Source: an uncultured Christensenella sp. (GTDB lineage Bacteria > Bacillota > Clostridia > Christensenellales > UBA3700). From it: DNA of 10,362 bases. The translations under genes were made by a program, and so were the position numbers. The DNA lies in assembly GCA_910576875.1 (NCBI GenBank), contig CAJTKI010000058.1, forward strand, positions 1-10,362. Reading direction: 5' to 3'. Each line of letters opens with the position of its first letter. Position 1 is the first letter of the stretch. Below are positions 6,339 through 10,362 of this stretch, piece by piece. A model generated the notes under the pieces. It saw nothing but the letters and a program-made list of their open reading frames with translations, did not search any database and was not told the DNA's origin.

Positions 6339-6974
6339 ATGAATTACGATAGGACGCCGAAATGTCGACCGAGAAAATTTTGCAATAAGCGCTTGGAGCG
6401 CCGCAACAAGCATGCGTGGGCAATGCGGATAACGTGTTTGACGTTTGCGCTTGCGATCGCTTGCAGCGTATTGGCGCAGCTTGCAACGGGCAACGGAGAT
6501 ACGGCGGTCACGGTATTGTTGTTGGTATTCATGATACTGGTGAGCATACTGTTCGACGGCATCGGCGTCAGCGCTGCGTCCTGCGATCTCGACGAATTGC
6601 GCGCGCAAAAAGATCGACTCAAACCGCAGGTGTACGAACGCGCGATGCGCATGGCTCGAAACGCGGAGAAGGTCAACAACCTGTGCAGCGACGTGGTCGG
6701 CGATATGTGCGGTATCCTGAGCGGCGCGTGCGGTTTGACGATTTCGTTGCAACTGGCGGCGGACGGCGTCAACGGATATTGGGCGTCGGTGTTGGTATCC
6801 AGCTTGATTGCCGCATTGACGGTCGGCGGAAAGGCGTTTATGAAAGGGTATGCGGTCGGCAACGCATGCGAGTTTGTACTGTGCGCGGCGCGCATGACGG
6901 AGATTTTCCGTATCGGCGGAAGCGGATCGCGCGCAAAAAGGAAGGGCAAGGCGAAACATGTTGGAAAACATTGA
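6339..6974 (+). CDS. CorB-like (DUF21-type) four-helix membrane protein of unknown function
   Basis: Integral membrane protein; no established function. From the ATG at 6339 it has 211 residues: a strongly basic cytoplasmic N-terminus (1-29), helices at about 30-49 and 55-79, a charged loop (82-115), helices at about 117-140 and 147-172, and a basic tail. The pattern VSILFDGIGVSAAS, then ARNAEKVNNLCSDVVGDMCGILSGACG, then ALTVGGKAF resembles from memory a family in Clostridia annotated as CorB-like transporters, related to the membrane part of CNNM/CorB proteins but lacking CBS domains. The GTG at 6255 would read through the promoter inside ispA, so I prefer 6339, although no ribosome site precedes it; the ATG at 6423 is a second option. 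The 3' end overlaps dxs by 17 bp, suggesting co-expression with dxs. Confidence 0.75.
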   Translation: MNYDRTPKCRPRKFCNKRLERRNKHAWAMRITCLTFALAIACSVLAQLATGNGDTAVTVLLLVFMILVSILFDGIGVSAASCDLDELRAQKDRLKPQVYERAMRMARNAEKVNNLCSDVVGDMCGILSGACGLTISLQLAADGVNGYWASVLVSSLIAALTVGGKAFMKGYAVGNACEFVLCAARMTEIFRIGGSGSRAKRKGKAKHVGKH

Positions 6975-8670
6975 ACATCCTGCACAAATACGGAATTTTA
7001 CTTTGGCGCAACTCGAAGAATTGGCGCAGGATTTGCGCGGCGCGATCGTACGCAGCGTTTTGAAAAACGGCGGGCATTTGTCCGCCAATCTCGGCGTCGT
7101 GGAATTGACGATCGCCATGCATTGCGTATATGATTTTGCATACGATCGATTGATTTGGGACGTCGGACATCAATGTTACGCGCACAAAATTTTGACGGGA
7201 AGAAAGGATCGATTCGAGCAATTGCGGCGCAAGGAAGGCATATCCGGATTTCCCAAACGCGAAGAAAGCGTTTACGACGCATTCAATACCGGACACGCTT
7301 CGACGTCGGTATCGCTTGCGTGCGGCATGGCGCGCGCGAACTCCGATCCGCAACGTCAAATCGTCGCGGTGCTCGGCGACGGCGCGATGACGGGCGGGTT
7401 GGTCTACGAAGGGCTGAACGACATCCTGAATGTTTCCAACAAATTGACGATTATTCTCAACGACAACGATTTGGCGATTTCCGAAAACGTCGGCTACGTG
7501 CGCAAGCATTTGCAGAAGTTGCGCGACGGCGGCAGATCGAGCAAATTTGCCGAGTTCGGTTTGGATTACATAGGTCCCGTGGACGGGCATGATCTTGGCG
7601 CGTTAAAAACCGCCTTGACCGCTGCGCGCAACAATAAAAAATCCGTACTCGTGCACGTGATCACGCAAAAGGGAAAAGGATACGCGCCGGCGGAAGAAAA
7701 TCCGACCAAATATCACGGATATTCTCCGAATGCGGCAGACGAATGGTCGTTTTCCGAACAGGTCGGCGAGACGCTCGCCCGAATCGCCGATGCGGACGCG
7801 GACGTCTATGCCGTGACGGCGGCGATGGAAGAAGGCACGGGATTGGAGCGCTTTGCGCTCGCGCATCCAGACAAAATCATCGACGTCGGCATTGCGGAAG
7901 GGCATGCGACGACAATGTGCGCCGGCATGGCGTGTATGGGGAAACATCCGTATTTTGCCGTATATTCGACCTTTTTGCAACGCGCGTTCGACAATCTGTT
8001 GCACGACGTGTGTCTGAATGATTTGCCGGTCACCGTCTGCGTGGACCGTGCGGGCGCGGTCGGGGGAGACGGCGAGACGCATCAGGGAATATATGACTTG
8101 ACGTTTGCGCGCGGCATTCCCAATCTGGCGATCGCATGTCCTGCCGATTATGCCCAATTGGACGCGATGTTGCGATTCTCGCACGACTATCCGCATCCGA
8201 TGCTGATACGGTATCCGAAAGGAAAATGCAAAAATCCGCGCGCGCTGTCGCACGATCAAGTATTGCCGGGACGGTGGGAAATCGCATTCGGCGACGAATC
8301 GGATCCGATCGTTTTGCTTGCTTGCGGCGCAACGATGGTTGCGCAATGCTGTCTTGCCGCCGAAATTTTGGCGCAAAAAGGCGTGCGCGCTTGCGTGATC
8401 AACGCGTGTTTTGTCGCGCCGTTGGACGGAACGATGCTCGATCGGATCGGCAATCGCAAGTTGATTGCGGCGGAAGATCACGTGTTGTGCGGCGGTTTCG
8501 GAAGCGCCGTCGTCGAATATTATGCGCAACATAAAATTTCCGCGCGCGTGCGCATGCTCGGCATTACGCAACCGCTGTTGTCGCAATGCGATCAGGCGGA
8601 TATTTTGCGGGCGAACGGGTTGGATGCGGACGGCATCGTCGATGTAGTATTGTCCGATTGTGCGCAATGA
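6958..8670 (+). CDS. dxs: 1-deoxy-D-xylulose-5-phosphate synthase
   Basis: Thiamine-diphosphate enzyme that joins pyruvate and glyceraldehyde-3-phosphate to give DXP, the first step of the MEP isoprenoid pathway and a precursor for thiamine and pyridoxal. Key marks are DVGHQCYAHKILTGR (His71), FNTGHASTS (His113), the cofactor motif GDGAMTGG (140-147) ending at NDND (168-171), VDGHD, the catalytic glutamate in VGIAEGHA (Glu314), DRAGAVGGDGETHQG and IRYPKG. It has 570 residues against about 620 in E. coli. Much of the difference is one place: only 22 residues separate NVG (177-179) from LDYIGPVDGHD, where E. coli has about 57. The usual AEQHA reads AEGHA. The ATG lies in the end of the membrane protein gene, and the stop shares ATGA with tlyA. 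Confidence 0.96.
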   Translation: MLENIEHPAQIRNFTLAQLEELAQDLRGAIVRSVLKNGGHLSANLGVVELTIAMHCVYDFAYDRLIWDVGHQCYAHKILTGRKDRFEQLRRKEGISGFPKREESVYDAFNTGHASTSVSLACGMARANSDPQRQIVAVLGDGAMTGGLVYEGLNDILNVSNKLTIILNDNDLAISENVGYVRKHLQKLRDGGRSSKFAEFGLDYIGPVDGHDLGALKTALTAARNNKKSVLVHVITQKGKGYAPAEENPTKYHGYSPNAADEWSFSEQVGETLARIADADADVYAVTAAMEEGTGLERFALAHPDKIIDVGIAEGHATTMCAGMACMGKHPYFAVYSTFLQRAFDNLLHDVCLNDLPVTVCVDRAGAVGGDGETHQGIYDLTFARGIPNLAIACPADYAQLDAMLRFSHDYPHPMLIRYPKGKCKNPRALSHDQVLPGRWEIAFGDESDPIVLLACGATMVAQCCLAAEILAQKGVRACVINACFVAPLDGTMLDRIGNRKLIAAEDHVLCGGFGSAVVEYYAQHKISARVRMLGITQPLLSQCDQADILRANGLDADGIVDVVLSDCAQ

Positions 8671-9386
8671 GACTGGATGCGCGCGCGGCGGAAGTTTTCG
8701 ATTTGACCCGTACCAAAGCCAAGCAATTGATTTTGGACGGCGGAATTACCGTCAACGGACGCGAAATCCGAAAACCTGCATACGAAACGCAGGATTCCGA
8801 TTGTTTGGAACAGGTTAAGACCTTTGCCTTCGCGTCGCTGGGCGGAGATAAGTTGGAAAAGGCGTTGCAAGATTTTGCTTACGATTGCGGCGGGCGCGTG
8901 TGTCTGGATATCGGCGCGTCCAACGGCGGATTTACCGATTGTCTGCTCACGCACGGCGCTCGTAAGGTATACGCCGTAGACGTGGGAGCGTGCGCGCTGG
9001 CGGAACGTCTGATTGTGGATCCGCGCGTCGTCGTCAAGGATCGGACGAACGCGAGAGCGTTGACGGCGCAGGATTTGGGCGAATTGTGCGATCTGTGCAC
9101 GATTGACGTGAGTTTTATTTCGTTGGAACTGATTTTGCCGGCGGCGGCGAATTGTCTGCGCGCGGGCGGCGATATTTTGGCTTTGATCAAGCCGCAATTC
9201 GAATGCGGCAAAAAGTATTTGTCCAAGACGGGAATCGTGCGAGATCCGGACGTGCATCGACGCGTATGCGCGCAAGTCGAGCGTTTCGCCCAATCGATCG
9301 GATTGGAAAAATTGGGTTTGACCGATGCGCCGATCAAGGAAGATAAGAATCGCGAATTTTTGATTTACCTGCGTAAAAAGTATTGA
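8667..9386 (+). CDS. tlyA: TlyA family rRNA 2'-O-methyltransferase (S4 plus FtsJ/RrmJ domains)
   Basis: Predicted SAM-dependent RNA 2'-O-methyltransferase; characterised TlyA proteins modify 16S and in some species 23S rRNA. An N-terminal S4 RNA-binding domain (about 1-55, MRLDARAAEVFDLTRTKAKQL then ITVNGREIRKP) is followed by a Rossmann methyltransferase domain with the SAM loop LDIGASNGGFTDCLL (from residue 80). The K-D-K-E catalytic set appears intact: Lys62 (GGDKLEKAL), Asp147 (IDVSFISLE), Lys175 (IKPQFECGKK) and Glu230 (NREFLIYL). It has 239 residues, shorter than the usual about 270. Two usually conserved spots differ: SRGG before the first Lys reads SLGG, and GPxGN near the end reads EDKNR. 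The ATG overlaps the dxs stop (ATGA) with no ribosome site of its own, so translation is probably coupled to dxs. Confidence 0.92.
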   Translation: MRLDARAAEVFDLTRTKAKQLILDGGITVNGREIRKPAYETQDSDCLEQVKTFAFASLGGDKLEKALQDFAYDCGGRVCLDIGASNGGFTDCLLTHGARKVYAVDVGACALAERLIVDPRVVVKDRTNARALTAQDLGELCDLCTIDVSFISLELILPAAANCLRAGGDILALIKPQFECGKKYLSKTGIVRDPDVHRRVCAQVERFAQSIGLEKLGLTDAPIKEDKNREFLIYLRKKY

Positions 9387-9411
9387 ATATTTATGCAAAA
9401 TCCGCTATAAT
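9383..9411 (+). promoter_or_regulatory. Sigma-A promoter for nadK with the start point at the ATG
   Basis: The -35 box TTGAAT (9383-9388), a 17-base spacer and a perfect -10 TATAAT (9406-9411) lie in the 31-base gap after tlyA, the -35 overlapping the tlyA stop codon. Only six bases separate the -10 from the nadK ATG at 9418, so the expected transcription start falls at about 9417-9419. No real ribosome site fits in that space. Confidence 0.75.
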
Positions 9412-9417
9412 TCAGGT

Positions 9418-10260
9418 ATGAGATTCGGACTGTATCCCAATAGCGGTCGTGCGGAGAGTTTGCTTGCTTGTCGCACGGTTGTCGATATTTTGAAATCCAA
9501 AGGCATTGCATATGCGATCCGCGCGGACGTTGCCGAGCAATTCGGCGGCGAGCCCGTATTGAGCGCGGAAGAAATGGCGCGCGCTTGCGACGTGGTTGCC
9601 GTATTCGGCGGCGACGGAACGATGTTGAACGCGGTTGCGCATTTTGCATCCAACAACGTGCCGTTGTTGGGGATCAATCTCGGCAAAATCGGATTTTTGA
9701 CCGAATTGGATCACGAAAATATCGAATCGGCATTTTCGGACGCGGTAGATCGCATTGCGCGCGGGGAATATCGCATCGAGCGCCGCGCCATGCTCAAAGC
9801 GACGTGTTGCGGACAGACGTATTATGCGTTAAACGAATTTTTGCTGTCCGGCACCGACAATTGTCATATCGTCAATATTCGGGTCGAGATCGACGGGACG
9901 TTTGCGGACAAAATCCGTTGCGACGGCGTCATGGTTGCGACTCCGACCGGATCGACGGCGTATTCGCTCTCGTGCGGCGGTCCTGTGCTCAGTCCGAGCG
10001 TGCGCGCTTTGATCTTGAATACCGTGTGTCCGCATTCGTTGCACAGCGTGCCGATGGTGATTTCGGACGAAAGCAAAGTCACGTTGATCGCCGAACATTC
10101 GAACGTGCAGCTGACTTACGACGGCAAAATTGCGGCGAATTATCCCGATCGGGTCGTCGTGGAGTTGGAGCGCAATGCATTCGACGCGTCGTTTGTCCGT
10201 TTGGAAAAAGAAAACTTTTATCAACGTCTTTTGCAAAAACTGAGTTACTGGGGAGAGTGA
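9418..10260 (+). CDS. nadK: NAD kinase
   Basis: ATP- or polyphosphate-dependent enzyme that phosphorylates NAD+ to NADP+, the sole route to NADP. It has 280 residues, normal for the family. Visible are the N-terminal MRFGLYPNSGRAE, the GGDGTML motif (64-70, with Asp66 as the expected catalytic residue) followed by GINLGKIGFLTELD, the LNEFLLSG element (Asn139-Glu140), the substrate loop DGVMVATPTGSTAYSLS (169-185) with GGPVLSP, and PHSLHSVPMVI. All family motifs are intact. The ATG matches the family start exactly. Upstream bases TTCAGGT offer at most a very weak ribosome site, and the promoter places the mRNA start on or next to this ATG. The stop is followed by argR after one base. Confidence 0.96.
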   Translation: MRFGLYPNSGRAESLLACRTVVDILKSKGIAYAIRADVAEQFGGEPVLSAEEMARACDVVAVFGGDGTMLNAVAHFASNNVPLLGINLGKIGFLTELDHENIESAFSDAVDRIARGEYRIERRAMLKATCCGQTYYALNEFLLSGTDNCHIVNIRVEIDGTFADKIRCDGVMVATPTGSTAYSLSCGGPVLSPSVRALILNTVCPHSLHSVPMVISDESKVTLIAEHSNVQLTYDGKIAANYPDRVVVELERNAFDASFVRLEKENFYQRLLQKLSYWGE

Positions 10261-10261
10261 G

Positions 10262-10362
10262 ATGCTGAAACGTCAACGTCAACAATTGGTGCTGGAATTG
10301 ATTAAAAACAACGAAATCGAGACGCAGGAAGATTTGGTTGTATGTTTGAGAAACGCCGGTGG
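10262..10362 (+). CDS. argR: Arginine repressor, N-terminus only (cut by the window end)
   Basis: N-terminal winged helix-turn-helix of an ArgR/AhrC-type regulator, which binds arginine and controls arginine synthesis and breakdown genes. Thirty-three complete codons are visible: LKRQRQQLVLELIKNNEIE then TQEDLVVCLRNAGG, the usual family opening, in which the second helix leads into the recognition helix that lies beyond the window. GGGGAG (10250-10255) precedes the ATG by 6 bases and overlaps the nadK end; the gap to nadK is one base. The order tlyA-nadK-argR is common in Clostridia, where recN usually follows. Confidence 0.88.
   Translation, partial: MLKRQRQQLVLELIKNNEIETQEDLVVCLRNAG

Noticed and set aside
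6362..6388. Out-of-frame 8-codon reading frame (MSTEKILQ) after an AGGA, possibly a leader peptide
   Set aside because: It lies inside the probable coding region of the membrane protein, is too short to judge, and the hairpin after its stop (GCGCT/AGCGC) is weak.
7603..8667. Long open frame on the - strand opposite dxs
   Set aside because: Dxs is certain on the + strand; the antisense product is Arg-rich with no recognisable domain and no ribosome site.
9387..9417. Terminator between tlyA and nadK
   Set aside because: The 31-base gap has no hairpin; it is fully used by the promoter elements.

Overview
The window is a stretch of chromosome from a spore-forming member of the Firmicutes, most likely an uncultured Clostridia lineage. 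Every gene I accept lies on the + strand. The evidence is the tail of the spoIIIA sporulation operon followed by a gene order well known from Bacillus and Clostridium: asp23/yqhY, nusB, folD, xseA, xseB, ispA, dxs, tlyA, nadK, argR. In B. subtilis accB and accC sit between spoIIIAH and yqhY; here they are absent and the two genes are neighbours. I cannot name the species. GC is moderate, leucine is written mainly as TTG, and many proteins are shorter than their Bacillus or E. coli relatives.

Layout. Bases 1-2261 carry spoIIIAE (5' end outside the window), spoIIIAF, spoIIIAG and spoIIIAH, parts of the mother-cell channel (SpoIIIA-SpoIIQ) that supports the developing forespore. A sigma-A-type promoter at 2275-2303 then opens a housekeeping block: an Asp23/Gls24-family gene, a strong hairpin, nusB (transcription antitermination), folD (one-carbon folate metabolism), xseA and xseB (exonuclease VII) and ispA (short-chain prenyl diphosphate synthase). 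A near-consensus promoter inside the last codons of ispA (6265-6293) starts a third block: a four-helix CorB-like membrane protein, dxs (first enzyme of the MEP isoprenoid pathway) and tlyA (rRNA 2'-O-methyltransferase type). A third promoter (9383-9411) has its predicted start point on or next to the nadK ATG, so nadK may be made from a leaderless message. nadK is followed by argR, cut by the window end.

How the genes work together. Dxs and IspA are an early and a late step of isoprenoid synthesis. XseA and XseB are the two subunits of one nuclease and overlap by 11 bp. NadK makes the NADP+ that FolD and the reductive steps of the MEP pathway use. Several stop/start overlaps (spoIIIAF/AG, xseA/xseB, xseB/ispA, membrane protein/dxs, dxs/tlyA) point to translational coupling.

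I see no mobile element, CRISPR array, tRNA, rRNA or riboswitch, and no gene-free stretch above 300 bases. I do not see a new multi-gene system. The points most worth a second look are a SpoIIIAG that appears to lack the beta-rich insertion of the B. subtilis protein, a Dxs lacking the flexible internal segment, a strongly AT-rich island inside xseA, the possible leaderless nadK start and the poorly characterised CorB-like protein.
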